A DNA stretch of 24,572 bases, from IMG/VR virus record IMGVR_UViG_3300017751_000218, positions 1 to 24,572 of that record. One strand, given 5' to 3'. Every line of letters starts with the position of its first letter. The first letter of the stretch is position 1. The notes under the pieces are model-generated. The model saw only the letters and a list, made by a program, of their open reading frames with translations, was not told where the DNA came from and made no database searches. This document shows positions 6,848 through 14,690 of the stretch, in pieces. Made by a program: the position numbers and the translations under genes. The DNA is from a virus.

Positions 6848-7230
6848 TTAACGAGACAGACTTAGAAGCATTCGGCTACTTCGATATGTTTCAGAACAGT
6901 ACAGACTACGAGAAAGATCCTGTGCGTTTCTATAGCCAGTTTGTAGAAGATAAAGTATTCACCAAAGGGCGTGAACGTCTAGTAGAAAATACGCTAGGCT
7001 TAGTAGGTGAAGCAGGTGAAGTATCAGAGAAGGTCAAGAAACTATTCCGTGACAAGTCTAAGTTCTCTGATGAAGAAGTACTGAAAGAGTTAGGTGATGT
7101 ACTGTTTTATGTAACAGCCTTGTCTAACATCTTTGGTGGCAACCTAAGGGCAGTCATGGAAATGAACATGGCTAAGCTAGATGATCGTGAACAACGAGGT
7201 AAACTTAAAGGCTCAGGAGACAACAGATAA
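6844..7230 (+). CDS. MazG-like nucleotide pyrophosphohydrolase
   Basis: A 128-aa protein with the all-alpha NTP pyrophosphatase fold of MazG/dUTPase-like enzymes. The metal-binding pattern is visible as LVGEAGEVSEKVKK (EExxE-type helix around residues 53-66) followed by KELGDVLFYVTAL (ExxD helix around residues 80-92). It would hydrolyse NTPs or dNTPs to the monophosphate plus pyrophosphate. In marine phages MazG homologues have been proposed to clean the nucleotide pool or alter the (p)ppGpp response; the substrate cannot be read from sequence. It sits directly before the ribonucleotide reductase and shares one base with it (TAATG), which argues for a joint nucleotide-pool role. Confidence 0.85.
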   Translation: MINETDLEAFGYFDMFQNSTDYEKDPVRFYSQFVEDKVFTKGRERLVENTLGLVGEAGEVSEKVKKLFRDKSKFSDEEVLKELGDVLFYVTALSNIFGGNLRAVMEMNMAKLDDREQRGKLKGSGDNR

Positions 7231-9125
7231 TGAACAACTACCTACCAACAGACTATCAGAGCTTCATTGCTCTATCACGCTACGCTAAGTACTACGATGG
7301 TGAAGGCCGTGAGAACTGGGGTGCTACTGTAGGGCGCTACATACTCAACCTAGTAGACAACAAAGTAGATCAAGCTACGTCAGATGAAATACACAATGCC
7401 ATCTTGAACTTGGAAGTGATGCCATCTATGCGAGCCTTGATGACTGCTGGCCCTGCACTTGACAGGGACAACACTGCTGGGTATAACTGTAGCTATCTAC
7501 CCGTAGATGACCCTAAGTCCTTCGATGAGGCTATGTACATCTTGCTCTGCGGTACTGGTGTTGGCTTCAGTGTTGAACGGCAATACGTTAGTAAGCTCCC
7601 TGAGATCCCTCAACTGTTCGACAGCGAGACTACAATCGTCGTTAAGGATAGTAAGGAAGGTTGGGCTAAAGCTTTCAGACAATTGTTGGCACTCCTATGG
7701 GCTGGTGAAATCCCTCAGTGGGATATTGGATTGGTACGTCCTGCAGGTGCTAGGCTTAAGACGTTTGGTGGTAGAGCTAGTGGCCCAGCGCCTCTAGTAG
7801 AACTATTTAACTTTGCTATCACAACTTTCAAGAATGCACAAGGCAGAAAGTTAAGCAGCGTAGAGTGTCATGACTTGATGTGCTTTATTGGTCAGATTGT
7901 AGTAGTCGGTGGTGTTCGTCGTAGTGCTATGATTTCATTGAGTAATCTATCAGATGATCGTATGCGTCACGCTAAGTCAGGTCAGTGGTGGGAGACTGCA
8001 GCATGGAGAGCCTTAGCTAATAACTCTGTGAGCTACACTGAGAAGCCTGACATGGAGACATTCATGCGTGAGTGGCAGTCTTTGGTAGAGAGTAAGTCAG
8101 GTGAGCGTGGTGTATTCAATCGGCAAGCAAGCAAGAAGCAAGCTGAGAAGTATAACCGAAGGGATAGCAACTACGACTTTGGTACTAACCCGTGTAGTGA
8201 AATCATCTTACGGCCATACCAATTCTGTAACTTAACGGAGGTAGTTGTACGTGCTACGGATACTGTGGATGATCTGGCTAGAAAAGTTAAGCTGGCTACG
8301 ATTCTGGGAACCATTCAGTCCTCATACACAAAGTTCCCCTACTTGCGTAAGGTGTGGGCAAAAAACACAGAAGAGGAACGCTTGCTTGGTGTGTCACTTA
8401 CGGGAATAATGGACAACCCCCTAATGACCCATAAGAACAAAGGCTTGGAGAAGACACTTGAATATCTTCGTGGGATCGCTGTATCTACTAATTCTGAATG
8501 GGCTGACCGTCTTGGTATACCTGTATCTGCTGCAATTACATGCGTCAAACCGTCAGGCACGGTATCGCAACTGGTGGATAGTGCCTCTGGCATACATGCT
8601 CGCCACAGTCCCTATTATATCCGTACTGTCCGTGGTGATAATAAAGATCCGCTAACACAGTTCATGAAAGACAAGGGTGTACCTAATGAGCCATGCGTAA
8701 TGAAGGGTGATACTACTACCGTGTTTAGCTTCCCGGTTAAGTCACCTAATAAAGCAGTCACTAGGAACGATATGACAGCCATAGAGCAGCTTAAGACGTG
8801 GCTGACGTATCAACGCTCATGGTGTGAGCATAAGCCTAGCGTGACGATCTCTGTGCGGGACCACGAATGGCTACATGTAGGTGCGTTTGTGTACGAACAC
8901 TTCGATGAGATGTCTGGTGTGTCTTTCCTGCCACACTCAGATCACACATATCAGCAGGCACCTTATCAAGATTGTACTAAGGAAGAGTATCAGCAACTGT
9001 TATCTATTATGCCTAAGAGCATTGACTGGACAGAGCTTACTCAGTACGAAGATGAGGACAATACTGCAGGTAGCCAGACTATGGCATGTACTGGTGACAC
9101 ATGCGAGATAGTGGATCTGAAATGA
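7230..9125 (+). CDS. nrdJ: Class II (adenosylcobalamin-dependent) ribonucleoside-triphosphate reductase
   Basis: A 631-aa monomer-type class II reductase that makes dNTPs from NTPs using adenosylcobalamin rather than oxygen or a second subunit. Key residues: redox Cys87 in AGYNCSYL, radical-site Asn320-Pro-Cys322-Ser-Glu324 (NPCSE), the second redox cysteine Cys333 in QFCNLTEV, and a C-terminal Cys620/Cys625 pair (ACTGDTC) that shuttles electrons from the external reductant. VGGVRRSAMISLSN and KPSGTVSQL are also typical. Because cobalamin is required, the host must make or take up B12. The gene overlaps a glutaredoxin gene by four bases (ATGA), the likely electron donor. Codon use changes between about 8280 and 8650. 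Confidence 0.95.
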   Translation: MNNYLPTDYQSFIALSRYAKYYDGEGRENWGATVGRYILNLVDNKVDQATSDEIHNAILNLEVMPSMRALMTAGPALDRDNTAGYNCSYLPVDDPKSFDEAMYILLCGTGVGFSVERQYVSKLPEIPQLFDSETTIVVKDSKEGWAKAFRQLLALLWAGEIPQWDIGLVRPAGARLKTFGGRASGPAPLVELFNFAITTFKNAQGRKLSSVECHDLMCFIGQIVVVGGVRRSAMISLSNLSDDRMRHAKSGQWWETAAWRALANNSVSYTEKPDMETFMREWQSLVESKSGERGVFNRQASKKQAEKYNRRDSNYDFGTNPCSEIILRPYQFCNLTEVVVRATDTVDDLARKVKLATILGTIQSSYTKFPYLRKVWAKNTEEERLLGVSLTGIMDNPLMTHKNKGLEKTLEYLRGIAVSTNSEWADRLGIPVSAAITCVKPSGTVSQLVDSASGIHARHSPYYIRTVRGDNKDPLTQFMKDKGVPNEPCVMKGDTTTVFSFPVKSPNKAVTRNDMTAIEQLKTWLTYQRSWCEHKPSVTISVRDHEWLHVGAFVYEHFDEMSGVSFLPHSDHTYQQAPYQDCTKEEYQQLLSIMPKSIDWTELTQYEDEDNTAGSQTMACTGDTCEIVDLK

Positions 9126-9352
9126 GCGTGTATGTATTAGTGGGGCGGGTTGACTGCCCTCACTGCTCCAATGCTATGGGTTTATTGAGGGATAGTCGTA
9201 TTGCAGTGCAGTACTACTCTCTCAATGACTCAAAGTGGGTACTTGACTTATTTAAAAAGTCTGGTATAAAGACTGTACCTCAAATATGGGATGCAGAAGG
9301 TAATCATGTAGGTGGTTACACTGAACTCAAAACTCTCTTGAAAGGAGATTGA
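9122..9352 (+). CDS. Glutaredoxin-like protein
   Basis: A 76-aa thioredoxin-fold protein with the redox pair Cys12-Pro-His-Cys15 after the first strand (VLVGRVDCPHC), the cis-proline segment KTVPQIW, and the GGY motif that binds glutathione or the partner. Its length fits the short phage glutaredoxins of the NrdH/Grx kind. It probably reduces the C-terminal cysteine pair of the ribonucleotide reductase encoded directly upstream. The start at ATG 9122 overlaps the reductase stop as ATGA; the in-frame ATG at 9101 lies within the reductase and is less likely. Confidence 0.9.
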   Translation: MSVYVLVGRVDCPHCSNAMGLLRDSRIAVQYYSLNDSKWVLDLFKKSGIKTVPQIWDAEGNHVGGYTELKTLLKGD

Positions 9353-9353
9353 C

Positions 9354-9473
9354 ATGACAGGTATTGAATTTATGGCGGTTGCAGCTATTGGTATGGCTGC
9401 AGTTGGTGAAGTTGTTAGCCTTACTGCAGAGTATGGCCCAGCGCTTGTTGAACAAGTAAAGGGTTGGTTCTAA
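9354..9473 (+). CDS. Very small hydrophobic hypothetical protein
   Basis: A 39-residue frame starts at ATG 9354, one base after the glutaredoxin stop. It has one of the best ribosome binding sites in the operon (AAAGGAG, about six bases of spacing). The product has a hydrophobic Ala/Val/Gly/Met-rich first half (FMAVAAIGMAAVGEVVS) and ends VEQVKGWF, so it could be a single membrane-spanning or amphipathic helix. The strong site and exact fit between two genes argue that it is real despite its size. Function unknown. Confidence 0.6.
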   Translation: MTGIEFMAVAAIGMAAVGEVVSLTAEYGPALVEQVKGWF

Positions 9474-9474
9474 C

Positions 9475-9663
9475 ATGTATGTTCTAGTACTCATAATGAT
9501 GTTCGAAGGTAATATTAAAGTACAAGCTTTCGATGGTTTATTCATGGACGTTAAGTCCTGCAATCAACTAGCTACCGAAATGGAAGAGCGTCTTATGAGT
9601 ACTAGACCTACTCCAGAATCGTCTGCTAATACATACTGTTTCCAAGTACCAGAAAGTGCATAA
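9475..9663 (+). CDS. Small hypothetical protein
   Basis: A 62-aa protein beginning MYVLVLIMMFEG, starting one base after the previous stop. The first ten residues are hydrophobic but too short and uncharged at the front for a clear signal peptide. The pattern VLVLIMMFEGN...SCNQLATEMEERL...TYCFQV looks like a small strand-helix-strand domain with two cysteines (31 and 55). Small proteins of this style are common in marine phages; no function is known to me. It shares one base with the next gene (TAATG). Confidence 0.65.
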   Translation: MYVLVLIMMFEGNIKVQAFDGLFMDVKSCNQLATEMEERLMSTRPTPESSANTYCFQVPESA

Positions 9664-10103
9664 TGAATAGCTCTGTAAGAAAACCGTTTGAACCACACTT
9701 GTATGATCGCTTCGATAACCCAGCTAAAGTACGGCTTATTGAAGTTCTTGAAAGAGAAGGTCATGAAATATCCTCTGTAAAAGAAAACTACTATGCAGAT
9801 GTAGAGTCAACTAAGGATGGCGTTACGTATTATAGTGAGGCAGAGGTTAAGCGAGGGTGGGTGGAAGCTTGGCCTGCTACTTGGGCTGAGATACGTATAC
9901 CTGATCGCAAGACAAGGCTGTTAAAAAAGTACGATTACAAAGTAAACTTCTTTGTTTTCAATAATGATCTAACATCTTGCTGGAAGATACTAGGATCACA
10001 AATGACAGACGATACTATCCGTGAAGCTAGAGGTAGACGTATCATGAAAGGCGAGAAGTTTTTCCATATACCTTACGGGGAAGCGGAGCTAATTGTTTTG
10101 TAA
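9663..10103 (+). CDS. Hypothetical protein, possibly PD-(D/E)XK nuclease-like
   Basis: A 146-aa basic protein. Residues about 44-65 (YYADVES...YYSEAEVKRGW) place an Asp and then an E-x-K after strand-like segments, which resembles the core of PD-(D/E)XK nucleases. A basic stretch (IPDRKTRLLKKYDYK) follows, then a strand region (VNFFVFNND) that could complete the core sheet. The flanking genes are nucleotide-metabolism and PhoH, so a nucleic-acid role is plausible but unproven. It starts by TAATG overlap and ends by TAATG overlap with phoH. Confidence 0.75.
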   Translation: MNSSVRKPFEPHLYDRFDNPAKVRLIEVLEREGHEISSVKENYYADVESTKDGVTYYSEAEVKRGWVEAWPATWAEIRIPDRKTRLLKKYDYKVNFFVFNNDLTSCWKILGSQMTDDTIREARGRRIMKGEKFFHIPYGEAELIVL

Positions 10104-10810
10104 TGGATAATGTAATCCCAGTTAAACAACGGCGCACCCGTCGAAAGACAAACTACAAGAACGCTGAACAAAAGAATACTTCAGGGCTTCTGCCACGGAC
10201 AAACAAGCAGAAGATGTTCATAGATGCCCTGAAGGAAAACTCACAAGTATTCGTGCTTGGCCCAGCAGGTACAGGCAAGACATACGTTACAGCTACCTTT
10301 GCTGCTGACTTGTATATCACAAAGAAGATTGACAAGATAGTTATCACTAGGCCGCACGTAGCTGTAGGAAAAGACTTAGGCTATCTACCCGGTAGCTTAG
10401 AAGAAAAGACATACCCGTGGGCTTTGCCTGTGCTTGATGTGTTAGAGAAACATTTAGGTAAGGGTAGTGTAGATACAGGAGTTAAGAATGGTAATATTGA
10501 AATGGCACCTCTGGCACTCATGCGTGGTAGGAGCTTTGATAATTCATTTATTATTGTAGATGAAACACAGAACATCACAACTCACGAGCTAAAGATGCTG
10601 TTGACAAGAGTAGGTGAAAACAGTACAATAGTTCTCAATGGTGACGTACAACAGTCTGACTTAAAAGAAGCTGATGGTTTATCTAAAGTGATACACTTAG
10701 CTAAGAAGTACATGCTGCCTGTGCCTATCATAGAGTTTGGTGTAGATGACATTGTACGTAGTGACATCTGTGCTGAGTGGGTCAAAGTGTTTATGAAGGA
10801 AAACCTATGA
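10103..10810 (+). CDS. phoH: PhoH-like P-loop ATPase
   Basis: A 235-aa PhoH-family protein. Walker A is GPAGTGKTY around residues 53-61, Walker B is FIIVDETQN around 149-157, with ITRPHVAVGKDLGYLPG between and a later NGDVQQSD segment; all are characteristic of PhoH. The family consists of RNA/DNA-helicase-like ATPases, and PhoH genes are very common in marine phages. A phosphate-starvation link has been suggested from the E. coli name, but the role in infection is unresolved. The N-terminus is basic (KQRRTRRKTNYK). It overlaps both neighbours (TAATG in, ATGA out). Confidence 0.92.
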   Translation: MDNVIPVKQRRTRRKTNYKNAEQKNTSGLLPRTNKQKMFIDALKENSQVFVLGPAGTGKTYVTATFAADLYITKKIDKIVITRPHVAVGKDLGYLPGSLEEKTYPWALPVLDVLEKHLGKGSVDTGVKNGNIEMAPLALMRGRSFDNSFIIVDETQNITTHELKMLLTRVGENSTIVLNGDVQQSDLKEADGLSKVIHLAKKYMLPVPIIEFGVDDIVRSDICAEWVKVFMKENL

Positions 10811-11016
10811 GTAATAGCTTAGAACAAGAAGCCTTAAGGCTCACAAAAGCTAAACAAGAAAAGTTCTACGATGAGTTAACTACGTTGCTCATACCAGCAC
10901 ACAGGTATCTAGATGCTAATCTATATGAGTCTCGCCCAAAGGATAGAGCAAAAGAGAGGCTAGATGATGTAGCTCTCATAGCTAGGTTTGCTGCGGAACT
11001 ATATGGATTGAAATAA
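10807..11016 (+). CDS. Small helical hypothetical protein, last gene of the + strand operon
   Basis: A 69-aa, mostly helical protein beginning MSNSLEQEALRLTKAK and ending ARFAAELYGLK. ATG 10807 is preferred because it overlaps the phoH stop as ATGA and follows GAAGGA by about six bases; the upstream in-frame start at 10777 would lie deep inside phoH. It has no signal peptide, membrane segment or catalytic motif. It is followed within five bases by the terminator hairpin that closes the operon. Confidence 0.7.
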   Translation: MSNSLEQEALRLTKAKQEKFYDELTTLLIPAHRYLDANLYESRPKDRAKERLDDVALIARFAAELYGLK

Positions 11017-11046
11017 AAAAAGGGGGCTTAGTTGCCCCCTCTTCTT
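11015..11046. terminator. Bidirectional rho-independent terminator between convergent operons
   Basis: The stem GGGGGC (11022-11027) pairs with GCCCCC (11034-11039) around the six-base loop TTAGTT, with an extra A-T closing pair. On the - strand it is followed by seven T residues; on the + strand by the weaker tract TCTTCTTTT. It lies between the last + strand gene and the last - strand gene, five to seven bases from either stop codon, so it can end transcription from both sides. The - strand version looks stronger. Confidence 0.9.
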
Positions 11047-14000
11047 TTACTTATCTTTAGCGATTAATTGCTGCAGATCTATCTTAGCATTAAACATTAA
11101 TAACTCATCAAAGTTGTAGTCCTTTATATTAGCATCTATGCCTTGCTCTTTCATTTGCTTAGTAGCTTTAGCCCGTTGCTCTGATGTGCCATTATTCAAA
11201 GCCTTATACCTAAGTACTTGTAGATGGTCCTCTCCCATAGAAGTAGTATCTACTACATTACGTACCATAAATCTCATCTTAGTTAGCTCAGCATTTACAC
11301 GACTTCTTTTGTCAGTTATGTCCATCTTTTTAAAGGCAGGGTTATTTATAAGCAACCCCATTCTTCTCTCAAGCATAGGTGCCATAGTCTCATTAAAGAT
11401 TCTATCATAAGCAGGTATATTAGAACGCTGATCTTTAGTCCATGACTTCATGCCAGACATTGAGTAGGCTTTTTCTGTAGCTGTTCTACCCGGCACGATC
11501 TTCATACCAAATATTCTAGCTAATGGATTAGGGTCATACAGTTCACCCTCTCTTGAAGCAACACGCAAACTCTCACCAGTAATATTTTCTGTCTCGCCCA
11601 TGAGCGCTTCTAGAATGTTATCGAAGTAACGGGTGGCAGACTGGTTAAACTTACCGTAACCACGAGCCTGTCTAGGGTCTTTGATTGTATCCGTATCCGT
11701 TATAAAGCCTACCATTTTATTGATGGGGTCTAGAGGTCTAAACGCCCCAGCTACAATGTTACCCACAGGCTTACCTATAGCTTCTGACACACCCTCACCA
11801 AACTCATATGCACGTTTAAATACACCCGCTTGCTCACCTTCTACGTACTCTTTACCGGGGTCTGTAAAGGCGTTGTATATTTCACGGAACATATTAGTGC
11901 GCTCACCGCCTGTATTTGTACCACCAATGGGCATAAAGTAATCTAGTGTAGCACTTAAGTCTGTTCCAAACTGAGCGTCCCTAGCAACCTGACCTATAGC
12001 TAACTGTTCACCTAGATCTTTATTCATCTCAGGTGTTACAGGCGTTCCTTGTGCCAGAGCTCTGCCTACCCTGCCTGCTGCCAGCATGTAAGATAAGGGA
12101 TATACGTTAGCTACATCAACAATAGTACTACCCATTTTTAATTGGTATGTATCTAAGCCTTGCTCTTCCTGTGATTCCGCTAACTGTGTTGCATACATAA
12201 GTGCAGATGTCCCGATAGTAGCACGAGCAAATGCCTCTCGATCTTTCATAGTTTGACCTAGAGATCTATTCTTACGTAAGATGTTACTAGCTGGCCCAGC
12301 GTAAGCCAATGGCCCCCACTGATAGGCTGATGCAACAACGTTGTTCATGAATCGACCAAATGGAAGTATCGTACCTAAGCCGGGTATAGCAGAGAATGTC
12401 TCTACTAGTTTAGCCATATCACGTACACCTCTAGCTTGATCTTTTGTAGTGTAGTCCTTAGCGAACACAGACTTCATAGTTGTGTCTAGTGCTAAGCCTG
12501 TAACCTCTTCATCAATTAGATCTAAGTTACCTTCTTCTAGTACATTAGCTAAGGTCTTACCGTGTTTAAGATCTAGATACTTATCTAGCTCAGCCATAAA
12601 CATCTGAGACTTAGTAAAGCTATCTTGAATACGCACACCAGTTAAATCGTTAGCTGCCCCTACAACTTTCTCAATGCCGTACTTGCCAAAGACTAACTTA
12701 CTCTCAGGGTTAATACCGAAACGATCTGCTGTACGTTCAACACCAGCACCCACTGTCTCAAAGAGAACCTTTTGTACGTCAGGCTTAGCATCTAACAGTT
12801 TCATGTAAGCATCGTAGCTTGTCAGAGGGTCAGCGAAGTTCTTCATCTTCTGCCCTTGAATACGTTTATATACTTTAGCTTGCCTGTATAGATCCTTGTT
12901 GCCTGTCATGACAGCCTTAGCGCCAACCATACCAAAGTTCATTAAGTCTGCTGCTGATTGACCTAGTGCAAATGAACCAAAGCCAGCAAGGTTAGCTGCG
13001 GTTGTAGCAGGTGATGATACAAGCAAACGCTTCCATACATTCTGTGCATAACCTGCACGTTGCATAGTAACCTCTTGCATTTCCTTAGCTGTAATTTCAT
13101 CTACTGCAGAGTTAAGTATGTCATTGCCAGCTACAGTAGCTTTGTTTATTCTAGACTTAGCTTGTGATAACACAGCCATAGATGAACCTAGCCCATTAAC
13201 AGACTTAGATATAACATCTCCTAGTTGAAGAGGGTTAGATATATGCTCACCCAATGTCAACATAGTAGACTCTTCAATCATATTGGAGATCTCTAAGAAG
13301 TCATCCTCTGGCATAAACTTAACCATATTAGTTAAGACATCTGATACAGTCTTGCCATCTTTCTTAATCTTAATACCGGAATCAATAGCTATCTGAGTAA
13401 GACCACCTTTACCATCAACACCTAGTATTATTTCAGCAAATACTGTCTCAGGCATAATCTTGTCAGAGATCTTAGCTTCACCACGAGCTACCTTCTTATT
13501 CCAAGAATCGTAAGCTGCTCGTACCGCCTTCTTAGCTTTCTCTTGGTTCTTCTTCTCAAGCATAGGTAAGAAGTCTTCCATAGGCCCAGTACGTTTAGCT
13601 ATGTCTAGTACATCAGAGGCTTTCTCAAAACCAGACGTACCTTTAAGTTTACCAAAGGTGTACTGAGCAGCAGGGCCAACTAAGCCACCCATAGCAGTAG
13701 TCATGGCAGACTGCATACGGTTAAACTTATCTTGGTATCCTGCCTCAATATAAATGTCTTGAATAGCACCGTCTTGAGCATAGGCTACTGCACCATCTGT
13801 TATAGCGGTGGCAATTAGAGCATTCCTATTAGATGTCTTAGCTTTCTGTGCTTTAACCAAGTTAGCTGCAGCTTGTTCACTCTTAGCTATAGTAAGTTTC
13901 TTAGCATTTTCTACAGCTTGCTCTTTAGCTTTCTTTGTAGCTGCACTACTAAGCTCCATCTTCTCTAGCTTTTTAGCTACAGCTTCAGCAGCTTCTTTCC

Positions 14001-14688
14001 CCGCTTTCTCTGCAGCCTCTTTAGTTGCACCACTTTGTGCAGCCTTCTTAGCAGCAGCTTCAGCAGCTTTCTTAATAGCTACCTTACCGCCCTGAGCAAT
14101 AGTTACAGTACCCGCTTTAAATAGACCGCCTGTCAGCAAACCTATGTAGTTAGATGGGTCAGATGCTGCAGCAGTAACGTAGTCGTAGATACCCTCTGCT
14201 TTTCCGTACAAGCCATCATTATTCCAAAAGCTACCTAACCTATCATAAAGCTTATAAGCCTCACCAGCGACTTGTTTCTGACGCTCGTTAGCCCTATTCA
14301 TGAAGACTACTTCACCTGCAGTAGAGACAGTGTTAGTGTTGAACCAACGCATATCCTCTACAAAGTCATCAACTACAGTAGCGTCATCTATTGTTTCATA
14401 GTCAACGCCCTTCTTAGCTATCATGTACTCACGAATAGTATTAAGGTTCTGAGGCTTTAGTAAGTCTGCTTGTTTAAGCTTTTGATCTGAAGGTACAGAA
14501 CTCTCAAAGGCACTCTCAGTTACAGGTGTATCTTTACCTGTGAAGCTAGATACAAAAGAGTCTACATCAAGCTCTTCCTGTGTTCGTAAGTCTACTGTAG
14601 GTGAATCATCTTCAGGAGCTTTTTTAAAAACACCAAGACCTGCATCGCCATACACTTCTTTAAATATATCATCTATGCTTTGAGTCAT
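11047..14688 (-). CDS. Large internal virion / DNA-ejection protein
   Basis: A 1213-aa protein, last gene of the - strand operon. Its size and end-of-operon position match the biggest internal core protein of T7-like phages (gp16), which enters the cell with the DNA. Features: an acidic N-terminus, a DPSNYIGLLTGGLF segment (about 178-190), an Ala/Lys-rich helical region (about 201-285) likely to be a coiled coil, Ala/Gly-rich hydrophobic segments such as ATTAANLAGFGSFALGQSAADL, and PGLGTILPFGRFMNNVV in the last third. These hydrophobic patches fit a protein that must insert in or cross membranes. No lysozyme motif is visible, unlike T7 gp16; that activity may be in the lysin gene at 17560-19020. 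AGGG lies eight bases before the ATG. The function is inferred. Confidence 0.7.
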   Translation of the reverse strand: MTQSIDDIFKEVYGDAGLGVFKKAPEDDSPTVDLRTQEELDVDSFVSSFTGKDTPVTESAFESSVPSDQKLKQADLLKPQNLNTIREYMIAKKGVDYETIDDATVVDDFVEDMRWFNTNTVSTAGEVVFMNRANERQKQVAGEAYKLYDRLGSFWNNDGLYGKAEGIYDYVTAAASDPSNYIGLLTGGLFKAGTVTIAQGGKVAIKKAAEAAAKKAAQSGATKEAAEKAGKEAAEAVAKKLEKMELSSAATKKAKEQAVENAKKLTIAKSEQAAANLVKAQKAKTSNRNALIATAITDGAVAYAQDGAIQDIYIEAGYQDKFNRMQSAMTTAMGGLVGPAAQYTFGKLKGTSGFEKASDVLDIAKRTGPMEDFLPMLEKKNQEKAKKAVRAAYDSWNKKVARGEAKISDKIMPETVFAEIILGVDGKGGLTQIAIDSGIKIKKDGKTVSDVLTNMVKFMPEDDFLEISNMIEESTMLTLGEHISNPLQLGDVISKSVNGLGSSMAVLSQAKSRINKATVAGNDILNSAVDEITAKEMQEVTMQRAGYAQNVWKRLLVSSPATTAANLAGFGSFALGQSAADLMNFGMVGAKAVMTGNKDLYRQAKVYKRIQGQKMKNFADPLTSYDAYMKLLDAKPDVQKVLFETVGAGVERTADRFGINPESKLVFGKYGIEKVVGAANDLTGVRIQDSFTKSQMFMAELDKYLDLKHGKTLANVLEEGNLDLIDEEVTGLALDTTMKSVFAKDYTTKDQARGVRDMAKLVETFSAIPGLGTILPFGRFMNNVVASAYQWGPLAYAGPASNILRKNRSLGQTMKDREAFARATIGTSALMYATQLAESQEEQGLDTYQLKMGSTIVDVANVYPLSYMLAAGRVGRALAQGTPVTPEMNKDLGEQLAIGQVARDAQFGTDLSATLDYFMPIGGTNTGGERTNMFREIYNAFTDPGKEYVEGEQAGVFKRAYEFGEGVSEAIGKPVGNIVAGAFRPLDPINKMVGFITDTDTIKDPRQARGYGKFNQSATRYFDNILEALMGETENITGESLRVASREGELYDPNPLARIFGMKIVPGRTATEKAYSMSGMKSWTKDQRSNIPAYDRIFNETMAPMLERRMGLLINNPAFKKMDITDKRSRVNAELTKMRFMVRNVVDTTSMGEDHLQVLRYKALNNGTSEQRAKATKQMKEQGIDANIKDYNFDELLMFNAKIDLQQLIAKDK

Positions 14689-14690
14689 TA

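Noticed and set aside
8881-9111. Cys/Leu-rich 76-aa + strand frame inside the end of nrdJ
   Set aside because: It is a shadow of a strongly conserved coding region, with no ribosome site, no recognisable motif and typical out-of-frame composition.
13808-14095. Hydrophobic + strand frame (95 aa) that looks like a membrane protein
   Set aside because: It is the antisense of the Ala/Lys-rich helix of the 1213-aa protein; GCT/GCA codons read backwards give Ser/Cys/Ala. No ribosome site or own context.
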